Translations under genes and position numbers: made by a program
The notes under the pieces: generated by a model
Database searches by the model: none
What the model saw: only the letters and a program-made list of their open reading frames with translations
What the model was told of the DNA's origin: nothing
Shown here: piece after piece, positions 1 to 8,162 of the stretch
How positions within the stretch are numbered: the stretch's first letter is position 1
Layout of the letters: each line of letters starts with the position of its first letter
Assembly: GCF_002847305.1 (NCBI RefSeq)
Contig: NZ_CP025408.1
Span: forward strand, 728,001-792,000
DNA from: Paracoccus tegillarcae
GTDB taxonomy: Bacteria > Pseudomonadota > Alphaproteobacteria > Rhodobacterales > Rhodobacteraceae
DNA length: 64,000 bases
Direction of reading: 5' to 3'

Positions 1-29
1 ACATCCAGATTGGATTGCATCTGGATCAT
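1..29 (-). CDS. rplN: 50S ribosomal protein L14, N-terminal fragment
   Basis: Only the first nine codons are inside the window. They read MIQMQSNLD and then V, the typical start of bacterial L14, a 50S subunit protein that binds 23S rRNA. A ribosome binding site GGGAGA lies about 7 bases before the ATG on the minus strand. It follows rpsQ with a 68-base gap, the usual rpmC-rpsQ-rplN order of the spc operon. The rest of the gene lies beyond the left edge. Confidence 0.85.
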
Positions 30-97
30 TTGGTTTCTCCCGACCTTTGGGGACCGTTACCAGCGGCCCCAGGGTTTCGATTATGTTCTGGAACGGA

Positions 98-343
98 TCA
101 GGCGGAAGCCTGCTCCTCCGTCAGGACGGTCCAGCGTTTGGTCTTCGAGACCGGCGCACATTCGACGATGCGAACGGTATCACCGACCTTGAATTGGTTC
201 TCAGCGTCGTGCGCCCGATATTTCTTGGACGAACGAACGGTCTTGTGCAGCAGCGGATGCTTGAAGCGACGCTCGACCAGAACGGTAACAGTCTGCTCGT
301 TCTTGTCCGAGGTCACGGTGCCTTGCAGGATGCGTTTGGGCAT
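98..343 (-). CDS. rpsQ: 30S ribosomal protein S17
   Basis: The 81-residue protein starts [10 protein letters not shown] and contains the S17 core ([13 protein letters not shown], then KKYRAHD). S17 is an OB-fold primary binder of 16S rRNA in the small subunit. The length is normal for alphaproteobacteria. It lies 14 bases downstream of rpmC on the minus strand and is surely co-transcribed with it and rplN. The start is supported by the conserved N-terminus and by an AGGGG-type site upstream. Confidence 0.97.
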   Translation of the reverse strand: MPKRILQGTVTSDKNEQTVTVLVERRFKHPLLHKTVRSSKKYRAHDAENQFKVGDTVRIVECAPVSKTKRWTVLTEEQASA

Positions 344-357
344 AGTCTCGTGTCCCC

Positions 358-564
358 TTAGTTCGAGGCAGCCGCTTCAGCGGCTTTCTGGTTCAGAATG
401 GTTTTCACCCGTGCGACGTCACGACGGACGGCACGCATGCGCGCGGTACCTTCCAGCTGGCCAGTGGCCTGCTGAAAGCGAAGGTTGAACGCTTCTTTCT
501 TCAGCGCGACAAGCTGATCCTTCAGCTGGTCGGGCGTCTTGTCTTTCAATTCCTGCGCTTTCAT
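358..564 (-). CDS. rpmC: 50S ribosomal protein L29
   Basis: The 68-residue protein beginning [10 protein letters not shown] is a standard L29, with two helices and the [14 protein letters not shown] segment. L29 sits near the polypeptide exit tunnel and is part of the docking site for trigger factor and SRP. The ATG at 564 was chosen over longer in-frame starts because the L29 family begins there and because an AAAGGAA ribosome binding site lies about 8 bases upstream. rplP, which normally precedes rpmC, is absent; type I secretion genes lie upstream instead. Confidence 0.96.
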   Translation of the reverse strand: MKAQELKDKTPDQLKDQLVALKKEAFNLRFQQATGQLEGTARMRAVRRDVARVKTILNQKAAEAAASN

Positions 565-877
565 TGCGCCTGTTCCTTTCAACATCACCGGAGAGCCCCG
601 CTTGCAACGGGCCACCCTGATTCCGGTGGAGTTTCGTGATGAAGGCCGTCCCATACATGGCGGGTCGCTGCATGGCAACCCAAAAACCAGGGAATCTCGG
701 GCCAGGCACCCGTCGCTTCGTCACGACAGTTGCCGCCTTGCCGGGACACCTGGTCATCCTGCGGTCGTTTTACAACAATCTGGATGTTTGTCACGCCAGC
801 CGGCCCTGACCCGGGGGACAAGACCGGCTTGATCCAGCGCAGGGCCATCGCGGGGCAACGGCCACCGCGCAGGCTCG
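565..877. other. Intergenic region before rpmC
   Basis: No convincing gene is present in these 313 bases. It should hold the promoter for the minus-strand rpmC-rpsQ-rplN unit, because the genes upstream belong to an unrelated secretion operon. On the minus strand GTGACA near 805 resembles a -35 box, but no clean -10 box follows, so I do not assign a promoter. A short stem (CCACC/GGTGG) lies near 609-626. Read-through from the secretion operon is possible because the orientation is the same. Confidence 0.5.
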
Positions 878-2209
878 TCAGTTTTCGCGGAAGGCACGCG
901 ATAGGCTGTCCTCGACCGGCTTGATCAGATATTGCGCAAAGGTCCGCGCCTGGGTCTCGATCATCACTTCGGCGGGCATGCCGGGCGTTGGCCTGAAACT
1001 GTGAACGCGCTCCAATTCGGTGGGCGACAGGTCGATCCGCGCCAGATAGACGTCCTGCTCGATGCCGTCGGTCTCTGTCTTCAGCGCATCGGCCGAAACA
1101 TAGACCAGACGCCCTTCCAGCACCGGCGTCGTGCGCTGGTTCAGCGATGACAGCCGCACGGCGGCGCGCTGTCCCACCTCGACAGAGTCGATATCGGTGC
1201 GCGCGATATGCGTCTCGATCACCAGCGGTGCGTCGACCGGCAGGATTTCCAGAATGGCCTTGCCCGCCTCGATCACACCGCCTGAGGTATGATAATACAG
1301 CCGCACGATGGTGCCTGCGACAGGCGAGGTGATTTCCGAACGCTTGAGGACGTCCTGCGCCTTCAAGGCCTGCTCGCGCACGCTGTCCAGTTCGGCCTCG
1401 ATGCCCTGACTTTCGTCCAACGCGGTCTGCTGATGCTGGGTACGGGTCTGGTCGATCTGGTGTTCAGCCTTGCGCACCGCCTCCTGCGTTTCCGAGATCT
1501 GCGAGCGCAGGCGATCTGCCTCGCCCTCGGCATCGGCAATCGTGCGCGACAGCAGGTTTACATCGCTGCGGCGCACCAATCCGCGATCAAGTAATTGGCT
1601 GCGGGCATCGAAATCCTCTTGCAGCAGGGCCAGTTGCGTTGCGACCGCTTTCAACTGGCCTTCGAACCCCCGAATGCGCGACGCGCCGGCGATGATATTG
1701 CTTTCCAGCAGGATCACTTCGCCTTCCAGTTTGGTGCGCGCGGCGCGAAAGGCGGCAAGCTGTTCATCCATGATCGCCGCAAAGCTGGGATCGTCGCGCC
1801 GCGTTAGCAGAAACGCAGAAAAACTGGGTTTTTCGGCGCCCGAATATTCGGCGCGCAGCCGGGCGCTGATCGCCTCTAGCCGGGCGCGGCGCAGGTCCAG
1901 CTCTCGCTCATTCGCCAGCGCCGCCGTGCCATCCATACGGACCAGCACCTGTCCGGCACTGACCATGTCGCCTTCGTTGACCATGATTTCGTTGATGATA
2001 CCGCCTTCCAGATGCTGGACGATCTTGTTGCGACCTGTGGCAACAAAGCTGCCCGGCGCCATGACGGCCGCCGCCAGAGGCGCGCGAAACGCCCAGGCAC
2101 CAAAGCCGCCAAAGGAAACCACAAGCAGGATCAGACCAAAGATCAGATGCTTGCGCGCCGAGCGCGGCACTTTTGCATAAAGCCCATCGGGGTCACTGTT
2201 CACAATCAT
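878..2209 (-). CDS. HlyD family type I secretion periplasmic adaptor (membrane fusion protein)
   Basis: The 443-residue protein has a cytoplasmic N-terminus, one membrane segment at about residues 24-45, a biotinyl/lipoyl-like half (GSFVATGRNKIVQHLEGG, then V-N-E-G-D-MVSAGQVL), a long coiled coil at about 95-285 and a C-terminal beta domain. This is the HlyD/PrtE adaptor that links an inner-membrane ABC exporter to an outer-membrane TolC channel. The ATG at 2209 lies 4 bases after the stop of the ABC exporter gene and gives the family start; longer frames only extend into that gene. No TolC-like gene is in the window, so the outer-membrane part must come from elsewhere. Confidence 0.93.
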   Translation of the reverse strand: MIVNSDPDGLYAKVPRSARKHLIFGLILLVVSFGGFGAWAFRAPLAAAVMAPGSFVATGRNKIVQHLEGGIINEIMVNEGDMVSAGQVLVRMDGTAALANERELDLRRARLEAISARLRAEYSGAEKPSFSAFLLTRRDDPSFAAIMDEQLAAFRAARTKLEGEVILLESNIIAGASRIRGFEGQLKAVATQLALLQEDFDARSQLLDRGLVRRSDVNLLSRTIADAEGEADRLRSQISETQEAVRKAEHQIDQTRTQHQQTALDESQGIEAELDSVREQALKAQDVLKRSEITSPVAGTIVRLYYHTSGGVIEAGKAILEILPVDAPLVIETHIARTDIDSVEVGQRAAVRLSSLNQRTTPVLEGRLVYVSADALKTETDGIEQDVYLARIDLSPTELERVHSFRPTPGMPAEVMIETQARTFAQYLIKPVEDSLSRAFREN

Positions 2210-2213
2210 GTCG

Positions 2214-4163
2214 TTACTCCGCTGCGGGGGCTGGTGAGGTTTGCGGTTGCGGCACCGAGACCGGGTTCGGATTGCCGCCGCCCTGTTTGCGATTGGCCAA
2301 TCTTTCCAGCATCTGATCGCGCGACCCAAAGGCCGCGATCTGCCCGTCGGCCAACAGCATGATGTTGTCGACATCCTGCAAAAGCGAATATTTCTGCGTG
2401 ACAACGATCACCGTCATGCCGTCTTTCTTGGCCAGCGCCATCGCGCGCGACAGGGCCTGATCGCCTGCCGTGTCGAGGTTGGAATTCGGCTCGTCCAGCA
2501 CCACAAGACGCGGGCCGCCGAAAAAGGCGCGTGCCAGCCCGATCCGCTGTTTCTGCCCGCCCGAAAGGGGCGACCCATCGGCGGCAACCCTGGTTTCATA
2601 GCCTTCGGGCAATTGCGCTATCATGTCATGGACATCTGCCAGAACGGCAGCCTGATAGATCTCTTCGTCCTGCGCATCGGGGCGCATTCGGGCGATATTG
2701 TCCTTGATCGTGCCGGGGAACAGCTGAACGTCCTGCGGCAGATAGCCGATGCACTGCCCCAATTGCCGCTGATCCCAGTTCCTGAGGTCCATCAGGTCCA
2801 GCCTGACGCTGCCCGAGGTCGGCAGGATCGACCCCACCAGCATCTTGCCGAGCGTCGTCTTGCCCGCCCCGGACTTGCCCACGATGGCCAGCGAAAAGCC
2901 GGGCCGCAGCGAGAAGGTGATCGAGTTCAGCACCACGCGCTTGGTCCCGTTTGGCACATATAGCAGCCGTTCGACGTCCAGCCGGCCCTCGGGATGCGGC
3001 AGTTGCAACCGCTGCTGGTTCAGCGGAGAGGCCTTCAGCAGCGCCGAAATCCGTCCATAGGCCGCACGCGACAGCAGGACGCTATTCCAGCCTTCTATGG
3101 CGCCTTCGATCGGCGCCAGCGCCCGGCCCGCAATGATCGACGCCGCGATGACCATGCCCCCGGTGATCTGTCCTTGCAGCGCCAGATAAGCGCCCCACCC
3201 CAGCAGTCCGACCTGCGTCAGCAGCCTTACAGCGCGCGATGAGGCAGCAAAGATGATGTTGCGGTCCTGCGCCTTGACCTGTGCCGACATCGAGCCTGCG
3301 GCTTCGCGGCCCCAGATGGTGACGGCCTCGGGGATCATCGCCAGCGCATTGATGATCTGCGAATTGCGCGACATCGAGTCCAGATGCAGGTTGGCCCGAC
3401 TAAGATGGCGGTTCGCCTCGGCAAAGGGCGCGGCAGTGACCCGCTGGTTGATCAGTGCGATGACCAGCAGCAGCCCCGCCGTGGTCAGCACGATCATGCC
3501 CAGATGCGGATGAACCAGAAAGATCGCCAGGATGAAGAGCGGCGCGAAAGGCAGATCCAGAAAGGACAGCAGCGTACCGGATACCAGAAAACTGCGCACC
3601 TGCTGCAAGTCGCCGAGCGTCTGATATTCCTGCCCGTTGCTTTGCAGTGACGCCCGTGCCGCAGCTGCGAGGACAGGCGCACCCAAACGCGCCGACAAAT
3701 CGACCGAGCTGCGCAGCAGCATCCCGCGCCGGATGGCATCGAACACCACCTGCAAGACCACTGCGCCCACGATAACCACGCTGAGCATGACCAGTGTATC
3801 AACCGACCGGCTTGTCAGGACACGGTCCGATATCTGGAACAGGTAAAGCGGGATCGCCAGCACCAGCAGATTGGTGACGCCGCTGAACAGCAACACGCCA
3901 ACGATATTTGCCCAGAGGCGGCGCAGGCTGGCCGAAAGCGCGCCCCTGATATCGGGTTCCGAGACGCGCTTGTGAAAGCCGCCGGCGTCGCCATCCATCT
4001 TGCGATTGGCGCGCGGCAGGGGCGGAATGCTGCCTGCCTTTTGATCGATTGTGGGACCGGTTCCCATTGGCTTGGCCGTGGGTGCGTGGCTTGCCCCGTC
4101 CGGTTGGTCCACCCGCATTTCCGGCTCGAGACGCAACCGATCCTGAGTTCTGTCTTGGGTCAT
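2214..4163 (-). CDS. Type I secretion system permease/ATPase (PrtD/HlyB-like ABC exporter)
   Basis: The 649-residue half-transporter has an unusually long hydrophilic N-terminus of about 70 residues, a six-helix membrane domain at about 80-370 and a nucleotide-binding domain. That domain carries Walker A GKSGAGKT near residue 428, the signature LSGGQ near 533 and Walker B LVVLDEP near 553. No C39 peptidase domain is present, as expected for the PrtD class that exports unprocessed proteins with C-terminal signals. The start overlaps the stop of the upstream repeat-protein gene by ATGA, and the HlyD gene follows after 4 bases, so the three are one operon. The likely cargo is the two repeat proteins upstream. 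Confidence 0.93.
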   Translation of the reverse strand: MTQDRTQDRLRLEPEMRVDQPDGASHAPTAKPMGTGPTIDQKAGSIPPLPRANRKMDGDAGGFHKRVSEPDIRGALSASLRRLWANIVGVLLFSGVTNLLVLAIPLYLFQISDRVLTSRSVDTLVMLSVVIVGAVVLQVVFDAIRRGMLLRSSVDLSARLGAPVLAAAARASLQSNGQEYQTLGDLQQVRSFLVSGTLLSFLDLPFAPLFILAIFLVHPHLGMIVLTTAGLLLVIALINQRVTAAPFAEANRHLSRANLHLDSMSRNSQIINALAMIPEAVTIWGREAAGSMSAQVKAQDRNIIFAASSRAVRLLTQVGLLGWGAYLALQGQITGGMVIAASIIAGRALAPIEGAIEGWNSVLLSRAAYGRISALLKASPLNQQRLQLPHPEGRLDVERLLYVPNGTKRVVLNSITFSLRPGFSLAIVGKSGAGKTTLGKMLVGSILPTSGSVRLDLMDLRNWDQRQLGQCIGYLPQDVQLFPGTIKDNIARMRPDAQDEEIYQAAVLADVHDMIAQLPEGYETRVAADGSPLSGGQKQRIGLARAFFGGPRLVVLDEPNSNLDTAGDQALSRAMALAKKDGMTVIVVTQKYSLLQDVDNIMLLADGQIAAFGSRDQMLERLANRKQGGGNPNPVSVPQPQTSPAPAAE

Positions 4164-6178
4164 GAGAGCACTGTTTCCATTGCATCGGCGGAAACGGCAG
4201 CGTCCGACCCTATCGGGGTGAACTCTGCCTCGCCGGCATCCTCGTTAAGCATACCTTCGGCAAGGAACAGCACGGCCTCGCTGGCCAATTCTGCTGCGCC
4301 CGCCATCAGAGGGTCGTCGGTCGAAATCAACTCGGCCTGATGCAACAAGGCATCTGAATAGACCTCACCTCCGACATAGATCTCCGAATCCACACCGATT
4401 TCGGCAATTGTCGCCGAGTTGATCATCACGTTGGAACCAGAGACGATTTCGACCTCGGCCCCTTGGTCGGCCATCTCACCCAGAAACAGCTCGACCTGAT
4501 CCGCATCGCCCAGCACGTTCTGCTGGCTGATCATGTTGACAGAGACCAGATCGCCCTGAATGTGCAAAACCCGCACGACATCAAGGTCCTGAAAGGCCGG
4601 GTCGTTCAACACCGATTCCGGCAGAATGACCTCTCCGTTCGCGGCGGTTTCCAGCACCTGAACATAGTCATCATCCGCCGCGTTGATGGAGGCGTCACCG
4701 ACCTGAACAATTGACGAGTCGTTGACCATCAGATTGTCGCCCGAGCTTATCATCGCGCCGTCGCCGCCGCTGACCATGATCATGTCGTCATCCAGCATGA
4801 CATTGGACTGGTGGATCGAGTTCAGGTTTATGATGTGGCCGTCAATGATGATCAGATCGTACTGGGTTCCCAACTCTGTCAGCGACACCTCGTTCAGGGC
4901 GCCGTTTTCCCCCATGATCATCATCGTCTGATCGGCCTGCAGCGTGGCCGAAATGATCTCGTTATCGGTTACGATATTATACTGTTCCACCCAGTTGACG
5001 CTGATCAGACTGCCCTGAACCGTTGCCGTCACCCAATATTGCGGCTGCTCGCCGTCGCCCTCGCGATCAGGCATCGGGTTCGAGTAGTGAGCATAGGTTG
5101 AATAGTTCAGCGCCAGCGTCGGATCGGCCGCATCCGCGGCTGCGATATCGCCGGCCAATTCGTCCGCGTCGCTCCAGGTGTTTGTCTGGCTGATGATCGT
5201 GTAGCTGTAGACATCGCCACCGACCGCCATCACCGGTGCGGCGATCCAGCCAGAGGTGATCGCCGTCTGGTTCACGAGGGTATTGTTTCCCAGGATCACA
5301 TCCTGCTGACCGGCCTCGACCTCTCCACCGGCGACCGTCATTGCATCGGCTGTCTTGCCGGCGTTCAGTTGCTCTTCGGTCAGCGCCTCATCTTCATCCT
5401 CGGCCGGTTCGGGTTGTCGATATTTGGGCAACAGCGCGCCCACGTCGGGACGTTCGTCCACTGCTTCGCCGTTCAGATACTGGCCCTGCGCATCTTCGCC
5501 ATGCCGGGTTGAGACCATCGCCGCATCGTCGATTGCCTCAGGCGCGGCGGCCGTGGCGAAGGCATCGACCATCTCGATAAAGGCGCCTTCATCGGCGGGC
5601 CGCGCGATATTCAGCGCAATGCCGAGCAGACCCGACTGATCGACCAGCCCATCCAGCTTGGCCAGGATCTTTTCCGAGGACACCAGATGACCGCTGTAGC
5701 TGTCGGGGTTGATCCGATCATCGTCGACCAGAATATTTTGCTGCACGATGACCACCGCAATCGAACCGGGTGGCGGCAATACCCAGTTGATGACCGGGGG
5801 CACATAAAACTCTGGCGGCTGATAGTGCAAAGGGGCCGGCGCAGTCGCGGCAGCCGGCAAAGGCACCGATGTCGACGGCACCTGCGTCGCCGAGGCAGGC
5901 AGGTCTGCAGCAATCTCGGTTTGAGGATATCCCGGCGCTTCCGCCAAGGCGTCCATGGGCGTGGCCGGCGGCACATATTTGATATTGGGGATAAAGCTGG
6001 CCGGTACAAAGGGATAGCCAGTGGCGATGTCCATCGGTTCGATGGGGCCGCTTTCGTCGTCTGATTGCTTGACCGAGATCCGATCGTATTCGGTGCGCAA
6101 CCGACCGCGCTCTTCCACGATATGAAAGAGCCCGATGAAGTGCCAGATCGCCTCTTCCGCAGCTTGGATCTTAAACAT
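4160..6178 (-). CDS. Repeat protein of unknown function, candidate type I secretion substrate or surface component
   Basis: I do not recognise a named family with certainty. The protein is 672 residues long, very acidic, with no signal peptide. A Pro/Ala-rich linker covers about 60-135. A motif of the form Q-x-N-h-x-x-D, preceded by a beta-like hydrophobic stretch, recurs near residues 144, 329, 398, 455 and 551 (QQN, QTN, QYN, QSN, QQN). A second motif, G-x-N-h-h-h-N-x-x-x-I, alternates with it. Such spacing suggests a beta-solenoid or beta-roll. The start has an AAGGCGG site 6 bases upstream. It is coupled to the ABC exporter by a 4-base overlap, which suggests that it is exported or helps export. 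The C-terminal motif of the neighbouring low-complexity protein resembles these repeats. Confidence 0.6.
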   Translation of the reverse strand: MFKIQAAEEAIWHFIGLFHIVEERGRLRTEYDRISVKQSDDESGPIEPMDIATGYPFVPASFIPNIKYVPPATPMDALAEAPGYPQTEIAADLPASATQVPSTSVPLPAAATAPAPLHYQPPEFYVPPVINWVLPPPGSIAVVIVQQNILVDDDRINPDSYSGHLVSSEKILAKLDGLVDQSGLLGIALNIARPADEGAFIEMVDAFATAAAPEAIDDAAMVSTRHGEDAQGQYLNGEAVDERPDVGALLPKYRQPEPAEDEDEALTEEQLNAGKTADAMTVAGGEVEAGQQDVILGNNTLVNQTAITSGWIAAPVMAVGGDVYSYTIISQTNTWSDADELAGDIAAADAADPTLALNYSTYAHYSNPMPDREGDGEQPQYWVTATVQGSLISVNWVEQYNIVTDNEIISATLQADQTMMIMGENGALNEVSLTELGTQYDLIIIDGHIINLNSIHQSNVMLDDDMIMVSGGDGAMISSGDNLMVNDSSIVQVGDASINAADDDYVQVLETAANGEVILPESVLNDPAFQDLDVVRVLHIQGDLVSVNMISQQNVLGDADQVELFLGEMADQGAEVEIVSGSNVMINSATIAEIGVDSEIYVGGEVYSDALLHQAELISTDDPLMAGAAELASEAVLFLAEGMLNEDAGEAEFTPIGSDAAVSADAMETVLS

Positions 6179-6243
6179 GAAACCGCCTTCCAGAACACAA
6201 CTTGTCCGGCGGGCGAGACCGAACGACCGATAGTCGAAGAAAT

Positions 6244-6274
6244 GATCCTGCGCAGATCTGGTCTGCGCAGGATC
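6244..6274 (-). terminator. Intra-operon hairpin, possible partial terminator
   Basis: A perfect inverted repeat has 13-base arms (6244-6256 and 6262-6274) around a 5-base loop. On the minus strand the stem is followed by ATTTCTT, a weak U-rich tail. It lies 20 bases after the stop of the low-complexity protein gene and about 65 bases before the start of the next gene. That position suits an attenuator that yields much more adhesin mRNA than transporter mRNA, or an RNA stabiliser of the upstream transcript. Confidence 0.6.
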
Positions 6275-6293
6275 CTGTCAGTGCAGGCTGTGA

Positions 6294-8162
6294 TCAGCCA
6301 AGGTCGTCGTCGCCGACCACAGTAGAGCTGAGGTTGCCCCCGACCACGGTCATGTCGACCGTGTTGCCAAGCACGTTGGCACCCATCACGATGCTCTGGT
6401 TGAACGCCGTGGTGTCGATGGCTGCATCTGCCGAGGCATTCGAGTAGCCATTGACATAGCCATCATCGCCATTGCCGGTTCCCCAGCTTCCTGCATCGGC
6501 ATAGCCACCGTCTCCGGTCATTACCTGGCCGCCGGCGCCACCATTACCGCTGTCGGTATTGATGCCGCTGCCACCATTCGCCATGCCGCCGGTTGACATG
6601 CCGGAACCTCCGGCTCCCCCCGTCGTGGCACCGGTCGCACCGCCGGTACCTGCGCCGCCAGCTCCGTCGCCAGCGCCGTCACCTGTGCCGTCGGCACTGC
6701 CGCCGGCTCCACCGGTTGCCATAACGGCACCCAAGCCCAGTCCTGCGGCATCGCCGCTGGTTGCGTCGCCAGCCGCAGCAGCCGCCGCACCAAGCGCAGC
6801 AGCCATGCCGGAACCGTCGCCGCCATTGCCGCCATCAGCACCAGCCGCGCCCGCACCGCCATCACCAGCCGTGCCGCCATTGCCGCTGTCATTGTTGACG
6901 CCAACACCGATCAGGCCCAGGCCAAGCGCGCCGGTCGGTCCTGCATCCGCATCACCGCCATTGCCGCCTGCGCCACCGGAACCGCCAGTGCCACCGTCAC
7001 CGCCGCCGCCTGCACCCAGAGCACCGGCCAGTGCGCCCGCTCCGGCATCGCCGCCGGTTGCGTCACCGCTGACACCGGCGCCCAGGCCAGCTGCCAAGCC
7101 ACCTGCGCCACCGCCATCGGCACTACCGCCGAGGCCCAGACCCAAGCCGACGCCCAAACCATGGCCGCCGTCACCGTTACCGGCATGCGCGTCAGCATCG
7201 CCGCCTTCGGCACCAAATGCATCGCTGCCTTCGGCATAAGCCTCGGCCCCGTCCGCATTGGCATCACCAGCACCACCATTGGCATCCGCGCCATTGCCAC
7301 CATCGCCACCGTCATTGGCTGCGTTGATGCCATCGTCCGCAGTTGCCGGACCGGCATTGGCGTCACCGTTCTGGTTGAACGTACCGTCGTTCGAGACGGT
7401 CGGATCAGACAGCGTGTCCTGATCGTCCAGGTTAGAGGACTGACCGATCACAAAGCCATTGCTGCCATCGCCGTTCAGCGAGTTGTTCAGCACATCATCG
7501 ATATTCATGTCATGAGTACCGATGCTGATATTGCCGTCGCGGTTGACCAGCAGGTCACCCATCGTCCCGGTGCTGTTGTCCAGATCGATATCGGCAAAGT
7601 CGTCATCCGACGGCTCCCAGCCACCCAGATCCAGACCCACGCTGACATTGGTCTCGACGTCGGTTTGGACATCGGTGGCGTTGTAGGCTTCGTTGACGGC
7701 CTCGTTATACGCTTCGTTGGTCGCGTCATTGGTGGCGTCATTCTCGGCCGTGTTCATCGCGTCGTTGATGGCGTCATTCGCCGCATCATTGGTCGCGGTG
7801 TTGTCGGCATCGTTGGACGCGCTGTTGTCGGCATCATTCGACGCCGCGTTGTCAGCGGCGTTGTCAGCGGCATTCTGGGCCGCATTTGCTGCCTCGTTGA
7901 CTGCTGCATTCTGTGCCGAAGTGTCCGAACTGCTGCTGTTGGAATTGTCGTTGCTGTTGGAATTGTCATTGCTCTGGGACTGTTCTTGTCCCTGGCCCTG
8001 GCCCTGACCTTGTCCCTGACCCTGACCCTGACCCTGCAGGTTCAACTGGCCCTGGCCCTGGCCCTGCAAGTTCAGTTGCGCCTGATCCTGATCCTGCTCC
8101 TGGTCCTGATCCTGGCTGTCCATCGGAAACGCGAACATATTCATGTTACGGCTACCAGACAT
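6294..8162 (-). CDS. BapA-like low-complexity repeat protein, candidate secreted biofilm adhesin
   Basis: The 622-residue protein is nearly all low complexity. After MSGSRNMNMFAFPMD come an Asp/Gln run, Gly-Gln dipeptides (about 15-62), an Asn/Ser run, many N-D-A/N-E-A units (about 83-165), then Gly/Ala/Asp-rich repeats to about 590. The C-terminus (NQSIVMGANVLGN, ending VVGDDDLG) is ordered and recalls the QxN repeats of the next gene; it could be the export signal. No Sec signal, cysteine or membrane segment is seen. P. denitrificans BapA is a type I-secreted biofilm adhesin described as rich in Ala-Asp dipeptides, so this is a plausible functional counterpart, by analogy only. The ATG at 8162 has a GGGAG site 8 bases upstream. 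Confidence 0.65.
   Translation of the reverse strand: MSGSRNMNMFAFPMDSQDQDQEQDQDQAQLNLQGQGQGQLNLQGQGQGQGQGQGQGQGQEQSQSNDNSNSNDNSNSSSSDTSAQNAAVNEAANAAQNAADNAADNAASNDADNSASNDADNTATNDAANDAINDAMNTAENDATNDATNEAYNEAVNEAYNATDVQTDVETNVSVGLDLGGWEPSDDDFADIDLDNSTGTMGDLLVNRDGNISIGTHDMNIDDVLNNSLNGDGSNGFVIGQSSNLDDQDTLSDPTVSNDGTFNQNGDANAGPATADDGINAANDGGDGGNGADANGGAGDANADGAEAYAEGSDAFGAEGGDADAHAGNGDGGHGLGVGLGLGLGGSADGGGAGGLAAGLGAGVSGDATGGDAGAGALAGALGAGGGGDGGTGGSGGAGGNGGDADAGPTGALGLGLIGVGVNNDSGNGGTAGDGGAGAAGADGGNGGDGSGMAAALGAAAAAAGDATSGDAAGLGLGAVMATGGAGGSADGTGDGAGDGAGGAGTGGATGATTGGAGGSGMSTGGMANGGSGINTDSGNGGAGGQVMTGDGGYADAGSWGTGNGDDGYVNGYSNASADAAIDTTAFNQSIVMGANVLGNTVDMTVVGGNLSSTVVGDDDLG
7988..8117 (-). repeat. 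Hexanucleotide-type coding repeat (Gly-Gln and Asp-Gln dipeptides)
   Basis: On the plus strand this stretch is a run of CCTGGC/CCTGAC/CCTGAT-type hexamers interrupted by a few odd codons. It encodes DQDQ and GQGQ dipeptide runs near the N-terminus of the low-complexity protein. Two blocks are separated by a repeated LNLQGQ segment. Such tracts can change length by slippage in steps of two residues without loss of frame. Confidence 0.8.

Noticed and set aside
6559..7239. Long plus-strand proline-rich open frame opposite the low-complexity adhesin gene
   Set aside because: It is the complement of Gly/Ala codon repeats; it has no ribosome binding site and its composition is fully explained by the minus-strand gene.
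7988..8117. Repeat array that might be taken for a CRISPR or satellite
   Set aside because: The units are 6 bases long, contiguous and in frame within a coding region; there are no spacers.
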